From positions 936,777-1,000,776 of the forward strand of contig NZ_CAIT01000006.1 in assembly GCF_000296815.2 (NCBI RefSeq): a DNA stretch of 64,000 nt, given 5' to 3'. The notes below the pieces were generated by a model, which worked only from the letters and a program-made list of their open reading frames with translations, had not been told where the DNA came from and ran no database searches. The stretch is from Fibrisoma limi BUZ 3 (GTDB taxonomy: Bacteria; Bacteroidota; Bacteroidia; Cytophagales; Spirosomataceae). Numbering within the stretch: position 1 is the stretch's first letter; the number at the start of each line of letters is the position of its first letter. Positions 42,909 to 51,394 of the stretch are shown here, piece by piece. The position numbers and the translations under genes are program-made.

Positions 42909-43865
42909 TCAGCGAACAGCCGGAGCAAGTTGAAATTCTTCCCGGATGCGGTAGGTGGGTTTGTGGGCGGACTCGTAATACGTTCGCATCTGAATCTCGG
43001 CGATGAATCCGAAGGTCAGTAGTTGCAAACCACCGAGTACGAGCACGGCCGCCAGTGTTAGCAACGAACTGTTTCCAATCGGTTCGCCCGTGAGCCGGAG
43101 CACGAACAGGTAGCTGCCCAGCCCAATCCCGAGACCGACCGCCAGCAGCCCAATCGGGCCAAACAGATGCATGGGTCGGCGGAAATAGCGCTGCATGAAC
43201 ACGATGAACAGCAGATCACTCAGCACCCGGAACGTCCGACCGAGTCCGTATTTTGATGAGCCGTGCAGCCGCGGATGGTGCTGCACATCGCGCTGGGTCA
43301 TGCGAGCACCCTGCATGGCGGCTAATACGGGAATAAACCGGTGCAGCTCGCCGTATAGCCCCAGGTCGCGGGCTACCTCGCGCCGGAATACCTTGAGCGT
43401 ACAGCCGTAGTCGTTGAGATACACCCCCGTCAGGCGCTGGATCAGTGCGTTGGCCAGTCGGCTGGGGAACTTGCGGAGCAGGAATCCATCCTGCCGACTG
43501 GCCCGGTTGCCCGCCACTACGTCCCAGCCTTCCGTCTGAGCCAGTTCGACCAGCCAGGGAATATCCATCGGATCATTTTGCAGGTCGCCGTCCAGCGTCA
43601 CGATGTATTCGCCCCGGGCGGCCTGAATGCCCGCAGCCATAGCAGTAGTCTGGCCGTAGTTGCGGTACAACACCAGCAACCGCAGGTGTTCGTCGGCCCA
43701 CTGCCGTACGTTCCGTACGGTAGCATCGCGGGAGCCGTCGTCGACCAGAATCACTTCGTACGCATGGCCAGCCAATGCCGTCCGGATGCGGTCGAGCAGT
43801 GGCCTGACGTTATCAGCTTCGTTGTAAAGCGGTATGACCAGTGAAATAAGTGCATCGTTTTCCAT
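42909..43865 (-). CDS. Family 2 glycosyltransferase (polyprenyl-phosphate type) with two C-terminal TM helices
   Basis: From the ATG at 43865 the product has 318 residues. The GT2 domain starts LISLVIPLYNEADNVRPLLD and has IILVDDGSRDAT-like and VTLDGDLQNDP (DxD) motifs. The QRDVQHHPRLHGSSKYGLGR loop precedes two membrane helices near residues 235-300, as in DPM/ArnC-like enzymes that load a sugar onto polyprenyl phosphate. A longer upstream frame lacks coding character. It is coupled with the flippase-like gene. Confidence 0.92.
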   Translation of the reverse strand: MENDALISLVIPLYNEADNVRPLLDRIRTALAGHAYEVILVDDGSRDATVRNVRQWADEHLRLLVLYRNYGQTTAMAAGIQAARGEYIVTLDGDLQNDPMDIPWLVELAQTEGWDVVAGNRASRQDGFLLRKFPSRLANALIQRLTGVYLNDYGCTLKVFRREVARDLGLYGELHRFIPVLAAMQGARMTQRDVQHHPRLHGSSKYGLGRTFRVLSDLLFIVFMQRYFRRPMHLFGPIGLLAVGLGIGLGSYLFVLRLTGEPIGNSSLLTLAAVLVLGGLQLLTFGFIAEIQMRTYYESAHKPTYRIREEFQLAPAVR

Positions 43866-44194
43866 AGAGTGACCGTGTGTCAGCACGGGAGTCAGCCGCC
43901 ATTCAACGGTCGTTGTCCCGGTGGGCGGCTTGCTTCCATCATCGAACCGGTTTCGAGCCGGAAACAGGCTTGGCAATGCCGGCTGGCATTCGTCGTGCGA
44001 CAAAATGATTGGTCCCGGTTCCGACTGCCCAGACAGGCGCGTCGGTTGTTACCAACCCTTCTTTTTACTGACCAAGGTAGACAATAAAGACGTGGCCGCA
44101 AAAAAGCCCGGCTTTCCGAGCCAGGCTTTGTTTACTGTATCACTATTTTTTCAAGTATTGGAAAGCCGGCAACCAGCAAACGTTGGCTGACTGC
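43866..44194. other. Gene-free region between glycosyltransferase and cold-shock genes
   Basis: 329 bp with no supported gene. It holds the cold-shock gene terminator (44103-44129) and must contain the promoter of the glycosyltransferase-flippase operon, but no TAnnTTTG element was recognised there. Confidence 0.5.
44103..44129 (-). terminator. Terminator of the cold-shock gene
   Basis: AAAGCC-GGCT pairs with AGCC-GGCTTT (one internal mismatch, 5-nt loop). On the minus strand a run of six T follows. Confidence 0.8.
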
Positions 44195-44638
44195 TCAGAC
44201 CGCTTTTTTCACGTTAATGGCATTAAGCCCCTTGGGCGTCATCTCTACGGAAAAAGTCACCTTATCCCGTTCGCTGATTGGCTCTTTCAGTGCATTCACA
44301 TGCACGAAAATACTCTCCTGCGTCTGCTGATCCCGAATAAACCCGTAGCCTTTCGAGGTATTGAACGACGTTACGATTCCGCGACGAGTTACCTCCTCCG
44401 TAGCCATGGCATCCTGCCGGGGAACGCCGATCTGGATTTCTTCCTGATTAACTTCCCGCTTTCGGTTAGGATCAGGAGGAGTCGTTGTGATGTTGCCGTT
44501 CTCGTCTACATAAGCCAACATCTGATCGAGCGATTGCCCTTTCTGCGCATTCGCCTTCCGATCCTCTCGTTTTTCCTGCTTGTCCTTCTTCTTTTTCTGC
44601 CGCTGTTTCTCTTTCTCTTTTTTACTGAATGTATCCAT
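44195..44638 (-). CDS. Cold-shock domain protein with charged N-terminal extension
   Basis: The ATG at 44638 gives 147 residues. Residues 1-40 are a Lys/Glu/Gln-rich helical extension. After a linker, the cold-shock domain (about 85-147) starts RGIVTSFNTSKGYGFI (RNP-1) and has IFVHVNAL (RNP-2). It should bind single-stranded RNA or DNA; the extension may add nonspecific nucleic-acid contacts. Length is about twice that of a minimal CspA. Confidence 0.9.
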   Translation of the reverse strand: MDTFSKKEKEKQRQKKKKDKQEKREDRKANAQKGQSLDQMLAYVDENGNITTTPPDPNRKREVNQEEIQIGVPRQDAMATEEVTRRGIVTSFNTSKGYGFIRDQQTQESIFVHVNALKEPISERDKVTFSVEMTPKGLNAINVKKAV

Positions 44639-44838
44639 AATTTGTGTTTGTTCCGCCGGGCTTATCATGCCTGTCGGATCATGATTTTAATTCGGAAGTG
44701 ATGCCCTGGTGAAGTTTGGTGACGTAATAGGTAGAAATCGATCATGCCACCACTTATCGAACTGAATATAGCAAGAATTAGTTGATTAACCACGATTTTG
44801 CTTGTAAACTTTCTGTTATTACTCATTTTTGGTTTGCA

Positions 44839-45345
44839 TCATACCAATAGCTTCCCCATTACGTAGTCATTCATCCAGTAGGGTCCAATGGGGATGTCTT
44901 CTTCGTAGCGCACCTGAAATCCCTGCTTCTCGTAAAATGCCCTGGCTTTGTTATGCCGGTTAACATTCAGCAGCAGTTCGCGTCCACCCTGCTCGCGGCA
45001 TCGATCTTCCACCGCCGTCAGCAACTGCCGCCCCAGCCCGGTACCCTGGGTTTCGGGTAGCACATAAATCTTGTGCAGCTTACATAACTCGCGATTGTCT
45101 TCAATGACACTGAAGGAAGCAAACCCCAGCAGCCGATCGTCGGGCGAGGTTTCGGCGAGGATAAATTCATGCCCCTGCTCGGTCATCTGCCGGTTCAGCG
45201 CGTCGGGCGAATACATCCGGTCAAACATATAGGCAATCTGCTCCTGGCTCAGGATCGGGCGGTAGGTTGGTTCCCAGATTTTTGTCTGTAATTCGATGAT
45301 GGCGGGGATATCATCGGGGGTTGCAGTGCGAAGTTTCGTCGGCAC
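44839..45345 (-). CDS. GNAT family N-acetyltransferase
   Basis: This 168-residue GNAT protein has the acetyl-CoA loop ETQGTGLGRQLL near residue 95 and the LLLNVNRHNKARAFYEKQGF motif, common in small-molecule or RimI-like acetyltransferases. The acceptor is unknown. Divergent from surE with a 54-bp gap, so the promoters are back to back. Confidence 0.9.
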   Translation of the reverse strand: MPTKLRTATPDDIPAIIELQTKIWEPTYRPILSQEQIAYMFDRMYSPDALNRQMTEQGHEFILAETSPDDRLLGFASFSVIEDNRELCKLHKIYVLPETQGTGLGRQLLTAVEDRCREQGGRELLLNVNRHNKARAFYEKQGFQVRYEEDIPIGPYWMNDYVMGKLLV

Positions 45346-45399
45346 GTTCGGGGGTTATTTTGTATTTTTACCCCACAATATTACCACAACCCACTTTAC

Positions 45400-46176
45400 A
45401 TGGCGGAGCAAAAGCCCCTGATTTTAGTAACGAATGATGACGGCATTACGTCGCACGGGATTCGTACCCTGGTTGAACTGATGCAGCAATTAGGCACAGT
45501 GGTCGTCGTGGCACCCAACAGCCCGCAGTCGGGCATGGGTCATGCTATCACCATTGCCAACCCCCTCCGTTTATACCCAACCGACATCTTTGCCGATGTA
45601 ATCGCGTACGAATGTTCGGGCACACCGGCCGACTGTGTTAAACTGGCGAAACACCATGTTTTGAAGGACCGCGCCCCCGATCTCGTCGTGAGTGGCGTCA
45701 ACCACGGCGGCAATACGTCCATCAGCGTTTTGTATTCCGGGACCATGTCGGCGGCCATTGAAGCGGCCATCGAGGGAATTCCGGCCATTGGTTTTTCGTT
45801 AGGAGATTTTACCCGACAGCCCGACTTCTCGCATACGCACGAACATATCCTGTCCATCACGCGCAACGTGCTGGAACGGGGCATGACCAAAGGTACGGCC
45901 CTGAACGTAAATTTTCCGCCCCGGGGCAGCGAGCCCCTGAAAGGCATCCGAATCTGCCGGCAGGCCAATGCCAAATGGCAGGAAGTGTTCGACGAACGGC
46001 GCGACCCCCATGGTCGCCGGTATTTCTGGCTGGCGGGCGAATTTGTGAACTACGACACGCACGCCGAAGATACCGACGAGTATGCGCTGGCCAACAATTA
46101 CACCTCCGTAGTACCGTGTCAGTACGACCTGACCGCCTATGCGATGGTGGATGAACTGAAGAACTGGAACCTGTAA
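45400..46176 (+). CDS. surE: 5'/3'-nucleotidase SurE
   Basis: This 258-residue protein has the SurE metal-binding motif VTNDDGITSHGI near residue 10. APNSPQSGMGHAIT and VSGVNHGGNTS complete the phosphatase active site. It dephosphorylates nucleoside monophosphates and possibly short polyphosphate during stationary-phase survival. Length and all motifs are normal. It precedes the GH3 gene by 78 bp, with a hairpin in between. Confidence 0.95.
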   Translation: MAEQKPLILVTNDDGITSHGIRTLVELMQQLGTVVVVAPNSPQSGMGHAITIANPLRLYPTDIFADVIAYECSGTPADCVKLAKHHVLKDRAPDLVVSGVNHGGNTSISVLYSGTMSAAIEAAIEGIPAIGFSLGDFTRQPDFSHTHEHILSITRNVLERGMTKGTALNVNFPPRGSEPLKGIRICRQANAKWQEVFDERRDPHGRRYFWLAGEFVNYDTHAEDTDEYALANNYTSVVPCQYDLTAYAMVDELKNWNL

Positions 46177-46178
46177 GA

Positions 46179-46230
46179 GTATATGGTATATGACTTACTG
46201 ACGATTGCTTACACGTCGTATATCATACAT
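46179..46230. repeat. Intergenic hairpin between surE and the GH3-family gene
   Basis: The 16-nt arms 46179-46194 and 46215-46230 pair with one mismatch and three G-T pairs. It has no T-run. Confidence 0.6.
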
Positions 46231-46254
46231 TCTACATAAAAGCATCAACATAAC

Positions 46255-47820
46255 ATGCCACTATTAGGGAGAATGCTGAAGAACGGGATTCGTCTGACGA
46301 ATGTCGTTCAGCGTAAACGCATCAACGCGTTCAAACTGCAACGCAGGGTGTTTCGCAAGCTAGTCCGGAAAGCCCAGCATACGGCTTTCGGTGAAAAATA
46401 CAAATTTGACGAGTTGCTCAACGCGGCCGAATTTGGAACGGATCGGGAGTTTTACGAAAAATATAAACAATACGTCCCCATTTACGACTACAACCGGATC
46501 TTCAACGAATGGTGGAGCCGGGCGCTGGAGGGCGAGAAGAACGTCACCTGGCCGGGTCGGGTCAAATACTTCGCGCTCAGTTCCGGTACGTCAGAAGCGT
46601 CTTCCAAGTACATTCCGGTCACGAAATCGATGTCGCGGGCTATCCAGCGCACCAGCATCCGGCAGATTCTGACCCTGGGCCGCTACCAGAACCTGCCCTC
46701 CACGCTGTACGAAAAGGGTTACCTCATGCTGGGTGGCAGCACCAACCTCAACGCCCGCGAAGGCCACTTCGAAGGTGACCTCAGCGGCATTACGGCCAGC
46801 CAGATTCCATTCTGGTTCCAGCGGTTCTACAAACCTGGTAAGGAAATCGCGCAGGAACGAGACTGGGCGCTGAAGCTGGACGAGATCACCGAACAGGCCG
46901 CCGACTGGGACATTGGCTACGTGGTGGGCGTACCGGCCTGGATTCAACTGTTGATGGAGAAGATCATTGCCCGTTATAAGGTCAAAACCATCCATGACAT
47001 CTGGCCGAATCTGATGGTATTCTGCCACGGTGGGGTATCGTTTGAGCCGTACCGGAAAGGCTTTGAAAAGCTACTGGCGCACCCCATTACCTACATCGAA
47101 ACGTACCTGGCGTCGGAGGGCTTCATTGCGTACCAGTCGCACCCTAATGCCGACGGTATGCAGTTGGTGCTGAACAACGGCCTTTTCTTTGAATTTATCC
47201 CGTTCAACGACCGGAATTTTACGCCCGATGGCGAGCTGACCGCCAATCCAGAAACGTTGATGATCGACGAGGTAGAGGAAGGCAAGGAGTATGCCCTGCT
47301 GCTGTCGACCTGCTCGGGTGCGTGGCGTTACCTGATCGGCGATACGATCCGGTTTGTGTCCAAGAAACGGGCCGAAATCGTAATCACAGGCCGCACCAAA
47401 CACTTCCTGAGCCTGTGTGGCGAACACCTCTCGGTCGATAACATGAACAAGGCCGTTGAGTTGGTCTCGGAAGAGATGGGCCTCGATGTACGGGAGTTTA
47501 CCGTAGCAGGGGTTACACACGATACAATGTTTGCTCACCATTGGTACATCGGCACTGACGACCCCGTCGATACCAACGTACTGCGCGACCGTATCGACGC
47601 AACGTTGAAAGAACTGAACGACGACTACGCCGTGGAACGCAAACATGCGCTGAAGGAAATTACCGTAACGGCCTTACCTACGGCTACGTTCTACCGCTGG
47701 ATGGAGTCAAAGGGCAAGATGGGCGGACAGCACAAATTCCCGCGCGTGCTGAAGAAAAACCTGATTGCCGACTGGGAAGATTTTCTGAGTAAATCGCTGG
47801 GCAAGCCCGTTAATCAGTGA
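46255..47820 (+). CDS. GH3 auxin-responsive promoter family protein (acyl-adenylate/amido synthetase fold)
   Basis: This 521-residue protein matches the bacterial GH3 family, whose plant members conjugate amino acids to jasmonate or auxin through an adenylated intermediate. Conserved stretches include KYFALSSGTSEASSKYIPVT near residue 110 (ATP/AMP-binding P-loop-like), YLASEGFIAYQ and YLIGDTIRFVSK, with a mobile C-terminal domain from about 385. In Bacteroidetes the substrate is not known. It is frequent in Cytophagales genomes. Confidence 0.9.
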   Translation: MPLLGRMLKNGIRLTNVVQRKRINAFKLQRRVFRKLVRKAQHTAFGEKYKFDELLNAAEFGTDREFYEKYKQYVPIYDYNRIFNEWWSRALEGEKNVTWPGRVKYFALSSGTSEASSKYIPVTKSMSRAIQRTSIRQILTLGRYQNLPSTLYEKGYLMLGGSTNLNAREGHFEGDLSGITASQIPFWFQRFYKPGKEIAQERDWALKLDEITEQAADWDIGYVVGVPAWIQLLMEKIIARYKVKTIHDIWPNLMVFCHGGVSFEPYRKGFEKLLAHPITYIETYLASEGFIAYQSHPNADGMQLVLNNGLFFEFIPFNDRNFTPDGELTANPETLMIDEVEEGKEYALLLSTCSGAWRYLIGDTIRFVSKKRAEIVITGRTKHFLSLCGEHLSVDNMNKAVELVSEEMGLDVREFTVAGVTHDTMFAHHWYIGTDDPVDTNVLRDRIDATLKELNDDYAVERKHALKEITVTALPTATFYRWMESKGKMGGQHKFPRVLKKNLIADWEDFLSKSLGKPVNQ

Positions 47821-47822
47821 GG

Positions 47823-47860
47823 ATGAACTGGTAAGTGGTAATTACCGCTTACCAGTTCAT
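47823..47860. repeat. 38-bp palindrome between the convergent GH3-family and lysE genes
   Basis: ATGAACTGGTAAG at 47823 onward mirrors CTTACCAGTTCAT up to 47860, with TGGTAATTACCG in the centre; only one position is a wobble. It includes the stop codon of lysE. Confidence 0.7.
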
Positions 47861-48487
47861 TGCCTTCATCATCGGCTCGTACAGGCGGGTGTAGGCAATC
47901 TGCACCGCTACGGCCAGAAATACGAAACCGGTGGTTCGGTTAAAGATGGTGATTACCCGGGGCGTAAAGAGTCGCTTAAGCCGGTTGGCGTAGTAAGCCA
48001 GCGCCGATTCGGTGGCAAACACCCCAAGCAGACTGGCACCCATAAACCCGTACTGCTCAGCGACTGTGTAGTGGAGGTGCGACCGGATGTAGGCCACGAT
48101 TGTCACCCAGGAGATGAAGTTAACCGGGTTCAGCGCATTCAGGAAAAAGCCCGTCGAAACGTAATACAGGTAGTTGCCGAACCGCGTCTGCGGATAAGCC
48201 AGTCTGGGTGTTCCTTTCAGGATGTTGACCAGCCCCATGGCTGTCAGGAACACCACGCCCACAAGAGCCAGAATGTGCTCGATTCCATCCACCTTCGGAA
48301 TAAACGACGTACCAAGTAAAGCCGCGAGCACGAACAGAATGTCGCCGATAATGACGCCCAGCACGATTTTCATGCCCGAGCGAAACCCGTTGTCGACACT
48401 GTTCTGAATGAGCGCAAAGAAAACCGTTCCGAAGGTCAGGCAAAGTGCAATACCGACCAGGAAACCGTACAGAATTGGTAAAAACAC
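47849..48487 (-). CDS. LysE family translocator
   Basis: This polytopic protein of six predicted helices matches the LysE/RhtB amino-acid exporter family (FLPILYGFLVGIALCLTFGT, later NALNPVNFISW). The start is uncertain. The GTG at 48487 gives 212 residues and begins right at the first helix, as in relatives. A TTG at 48550 would give 233 residues but adds an atypical leader. It is 64 bp downstream of NUDIX in the same direction. The exported substrate is unknown. Confidence 0.85.
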   Translation of the reverse strand: MFLPILYGFLVGIALCLTFGTVFFALIQNSVDNGFRSGMKIVLGVIIGDILFVLAALLGTSFIPKVDGIEHILALVGVVFLTAMGLVNILKGTPRLAYPQTRFGNYLYYVSTGFFLNALNPVNFISWVTIVAYIRSHLHYTVAEQYGFMGASLLGVFATESALAYYANRLKRLFTPRVITIFNRTTGFVFLAVAVQIAYTRLYEPMMKAMNW

Positions 48488-48551
48488 AATTGATTTTTTG
48501 TTTATAGGCTGGGGGTAAGCAACGAACCCGTTACTAACCCGAAACAGCAAT

Positions 48552-49100
48552 TTAAAGACCCCGCAACCGGGCTACCATCAGCAAGCCGGCCATACTGAGC
48601 GAATCGGTGATCTGACTCGTCATGACCATCTCTACGGCATCGGCCAGGGGCAGCTTCCGTACCTGCAACTGTTCAGTTTCCTCGGGAGCATGCTCACCCT
48701 GAATCAGGTCTTCGGCAATGTATAAAAAGCCCTCCTCGTCGGTGGCGGAATTAGATGTATGAATCCGGGCGATTTTAGTCCACGTTCGCGCTTCGAGGCC
48801 GGTTTCTTCTTTTAGTTCACGTTTGGCCGACTCCAGCGGATCGGTACCCAGCGGAGAACCACCTTCCGGAATTTCCCAGGAATATTCATCGAGCGGATAC
48901 CGGTATTGCCCAACCAGGTACGTATTGCCATCGGCGTCAATAGGGACAACACCGATCGCTTTGTTCTTGAAACTAACGACTCCGTATATGCCTGGGGTTC
49001 CAGCGGGGGTCACTACCTCTTCGTGCCTGATGCTTAACCAATTATTCTCGTAGCGAACCGACGAGTTGAGCGTTTTCCAGGGATTTTCGGTTGCATTCAT
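48552..49100 (-). CDS. NUDIX hydrolase (ADP-ribose pyrophosphatase-like)
   Basis: From the ATG at 49100 the product has 182 residues. The Nudix box reads GTDPLESAKRELKEETGL, with the catalytic REL-EE-TG core intact. The upstream Glu of the consensus (eight residues before the Arg) is replaced by Thr, as in several Bacteroidetes members. The PEGGS stretch before it is typical of ADP-sugar pyrophosphatases. The likely substrate is ADP-ribose or a related nucleoside diphosphate sugar. Upstream in-frame sequence is not coding. Confidence 0.92.
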   Translation of the reverse strand: MNATENPWKTLNSSVRYENNWLSIRHEEVVTPAGTPGIYGVVSFKNKAIGVVPIDADGNTYLVGQYRYPLDEYSWEIPEGGSPLGTDPLESAKRELKEETGLEARTWTKIARIHTSNSATDEEGFLYIAEDLIQGEHAPEETEQLQVRKLPLADAVEMVMTSQITDSLSMAGLLMVARLRGL

Positions 49101-49269
49101 GGCAACGAAAGTACAAACTTTTCGGCTACGAATGGCTAAATTTGCGGCAAGACGCCAGATCCACAACGCTGGGTGTTGACTAGTAAACGTTGATAATAAA
49201 CCAGTTAATCCATCTACTATTCAACCGTAACGGCGGACCGCGTTGCGCATCCAGCGTCCTTTCTGAAAA

Positions 49270-50277
49270 ATGGCAACTCCCCAACAAACTAAATACCGCT
49301 GGATGACCTTTTCGGTAGGGCTGAGTATTGTTCTGCTGCTAATCAAACTGACGGCTTATTACCTCACCTCGTCAACAGCCATCCTGACCGACGCGCTGGA
49401 ATCTATCGTCAACGTCGTGGCGAGTGGGTTTGCCTTGTACAGCGTGTACCTATCGGGCCAGCCCCGTGACCTGAACCACCCGTACGGTCACGGCAAGATT
49501 GAGTTTCTGTCGTCGGGCTTTGAAGGCGCGCTGATTACGTCGGCAGGTATCTTCATCCTCATTCAGGCTGTTTATAGCTTCTTCATCACCAAAACGCTGA
49601 CGAACCTGGACTGGGGGCTGGGGCTGATAGCGCTGACTACGGCCGCCAACGCCGGAACGGGCCTGATGCTGGTCCGGACAGGCCGGCGTACCGACTCACT
49701 AGCCCTGACGGCCGACGGACGGCACCTGCTGACCGACAGCGTCAGCAGCCTGGTAGTGCTGGCTGGCGTGGCCCTGGTCTGGCTCACCAACCAGCTCTGG
49801 CTGGACAGTGTGCTGTCGCTGATATTGTCGCTGATCATCATCTACAATGGGTTCCAGCTCATTCGGCAATCGGTGGCCCGGCTCATGGACGAAGCCGACG
49901 TACCGACCATCGAGCGAGTGGTGAGTCTGCTCAACAGCCACAAAGACCGCAACTGGATCGACGTGCATAATCTGCGCGTTCAGAAATACGGAGCCGACCT
50001 GCACATCGACTGTCACCTGACGCTGCCGTATTACTGGGATCTGAACCAGGTTCACGATGAGGTCCATCATTTTGAAGATACGCTAAAAGACGGCTTTCGG
50101 AGCGAGGTCGAAATTTTTGTGCACACCGACCCCTGTGAACAGGAGTGCTGCCATTACTGCCGCGTCGCGGATTGCCCCGTGCGTGGTTTTCCGTTCGTAC
50201 GCGACGTGGACTGGACAGCCGAAAACCTCCCCCTCAATCAGAAACATTTCGTGGCGTTGGCCCCGCCCAATGTGTAG
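49270..50277 (+). CDS. Cation diffusion facilitator (CDF) transporter with Cys-rich tail
   Basis: This 335-residue CDF-family protein has six membrane helices in its first 200 residues. The Asp/His metal sites are LTDALESIVNV in helix 2 and LLTDSVSSLVVL in helix 5. The cytoplasmic ferredoxin-like domain is about 205-285. The C-terminal tail carries HTDPCEQECCHYCRVADCPV, a Cys/His cluster likely to bind metal. It probably exports Zn, Fe or Co ions by proton exchange. A TAAATTTG at 49137-49144 may be its -7 element, 126 nt upstream. Confidence 0.92.
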   Translation: MATPQQTKYRWMTFSVGLSIVLLLIKLTAYYLTSSTAILTDALESIVNVVASGFALYSVYLSGQPRDLNHPYGHGKIEFLSSGFEGALITSAGIFILIQAVYSFFITKTLTNLDWGLGLIALTTAANAGTGLMLVRTGRRTDSLALTADGRHLLTDSVSSLVVLAGVALVWLTNQLWLDSVLSLILSLIIIYNGFQLIRQSVARLMDEADVPTIERVVSLLNSHKDRNWIDVHNLRVQKYGADLHIDCHLTLPYYWDLNQVHDEVHHFEDTLKDGFRSEVEIFVHTDPCEQECCHYCRVADCPVRGFPFVRDVDWTAENLPLNQKHFVALAPPNV

Positions 50278-50309
50278 ACAAGCGTCAATTTTATAAAGAC
50301 TATGGCTGG

Positions 50310-51164
50310 TTAATTGCACAAGCCACGGCGATAACTGGTGGGCGTGTGATGGTAGTACCGTTTGAATAGCTTGTTGAGGTGGCACACGTCCGAGAACCCA
50401 AATTCGTCGGCGATCTGCGAGATGGTCATCGTGCTTACGCTCAATCGTGTTTCGACCAGCCGGAGTTTGTACCGAATAATGTACTGTTGAATGGATTCGC
50501 CCATGTGCTGCTTGAAAAGCGCCCCCAGGTGGCTGGGCGAGTAATTAAAAACATCCGCCAGTTTTTCCATCCGCAGTTCGTCTGGTTCCGTTATGTGGCG
50601 GCATATGTAAGCAGCGATACGCTGGATCACCCCCGATGCGGTAGTTTTCGGCAAGGTAGGCTCAAGTGAATACTGAGCCAGTTCCCGGTCCAGCAACGTC
50701 AGAATAGCCCGCATCAGCGATTCAACAACCGGGTTAGAAAATAACGGCCCGGGGCTCTGCTGTTCCGCCCAGATAACGTCTACCAGTGCCAGCAGACTTT
50801 GCTGCTCTGTCCGCCGTTTACGGCTATCCCCCTGCAAGAGATGAGCGACAGATGTGCTGTACTCCTTAAAATGGCCCCATAACGTAGCTTCGGACGTCAT
50901 CAGACTGGCCACATAGAGTGCTGTAAAGGAAAGACTATACAGGGACGTCCTGTTGCTGACAATGAACGTATGCCTGTCTGAAGGGCTGAGTAAAAACACA
51001 TCACCGGGCTGATACCCAACTCGATTATCATTGACAACATGCTGTCCACTACCCGCCTGAATAAGAATAAGTTCAAAATGATTGTGCGTATGAACCGGGA
51101 GCGACCAGGTTTCAATATCTAATCGCTGAATAAGCAGGGGGTCGGATTGAATGAAGCGTTTCAT
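50310..51164 (-). CDS. AraC family transcriptional regulator
   Basis: 284 residues. The N-terminal cupin-like sensor domain (about 1-130) has [20 protein letters not shown] and [15 protein letters not shown]. The C-terminal double helix-turn-helix (about 185-284) has [20 protein letters not shown] and [20 protein letters not shown]. The ligand is probably a sugar or aromatic; unknown. It is divergent from the sigma-54 activator gene, sharing a 230-bp intergenic region that contains a perfect 16-bp palindrome. Confidence 0.93.
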   Translation of the reverse strand: MKRFIQSDPLLIQRLDIETWSLPVHTHNHFELILIQAGSGQHVVNDNRVGYQPGDVFLLSPSDRHTFIVSNRTSLYSLSFTALYVASLMTSEATLWGHFKEYSTSVAHLLQGDSRKRRTEQQSLLALVDVIWAEQQSPGPLFSNPVVESLMRAILTLLDRELAQYSLEPTLPKTTASGVIQRIAAYICRHITEPDELRMEKLADVFNYSPSHLGALFKQHMGESIQQYIIRYKLRLVETRLSVSTMTISQIADEFGFSDVCHLNKLFKRYYHHTPTSYRRGLCN

Positions 51165-51317
51165 GGTTGAGAGAAGAGGTTGGCAAGATCACAATACCCA
51201 CTGTTGCCAATGCAATGCCAATCCGGTCCACCAATGAAACATTCGCTATCAAAACACTGACTATCAAACGTATAGCAGACAGCTATTACCAGACTCTTTC
51301 ACCCAAAATAATAGAGG

Positions 51318-51333
51318 CTCCAATATATTGGAG
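51318..51333. promoter_or_regulatory. Perfect 16-bp palindrome, candidate operator
   Basis: CTCCAATATATTGGAG lies midway between the divergent AraC gene and the sigma-54 activator start, about 60-75 nt upstream of the latter. It has the symmetry expected of a dimeric regulator site. Confidence 0.55.
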
Positions 51334-51394
51334 GTACGAAATGGAGTCTTTATTCCATTGTATCTTTACCATGCACTTGCCTTACCTTGTCGTC

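Noticed and set aside
47071-47646. 191-codon minus-strand frame
   Set aside because: Antisense shadow of the GH3-family gene.
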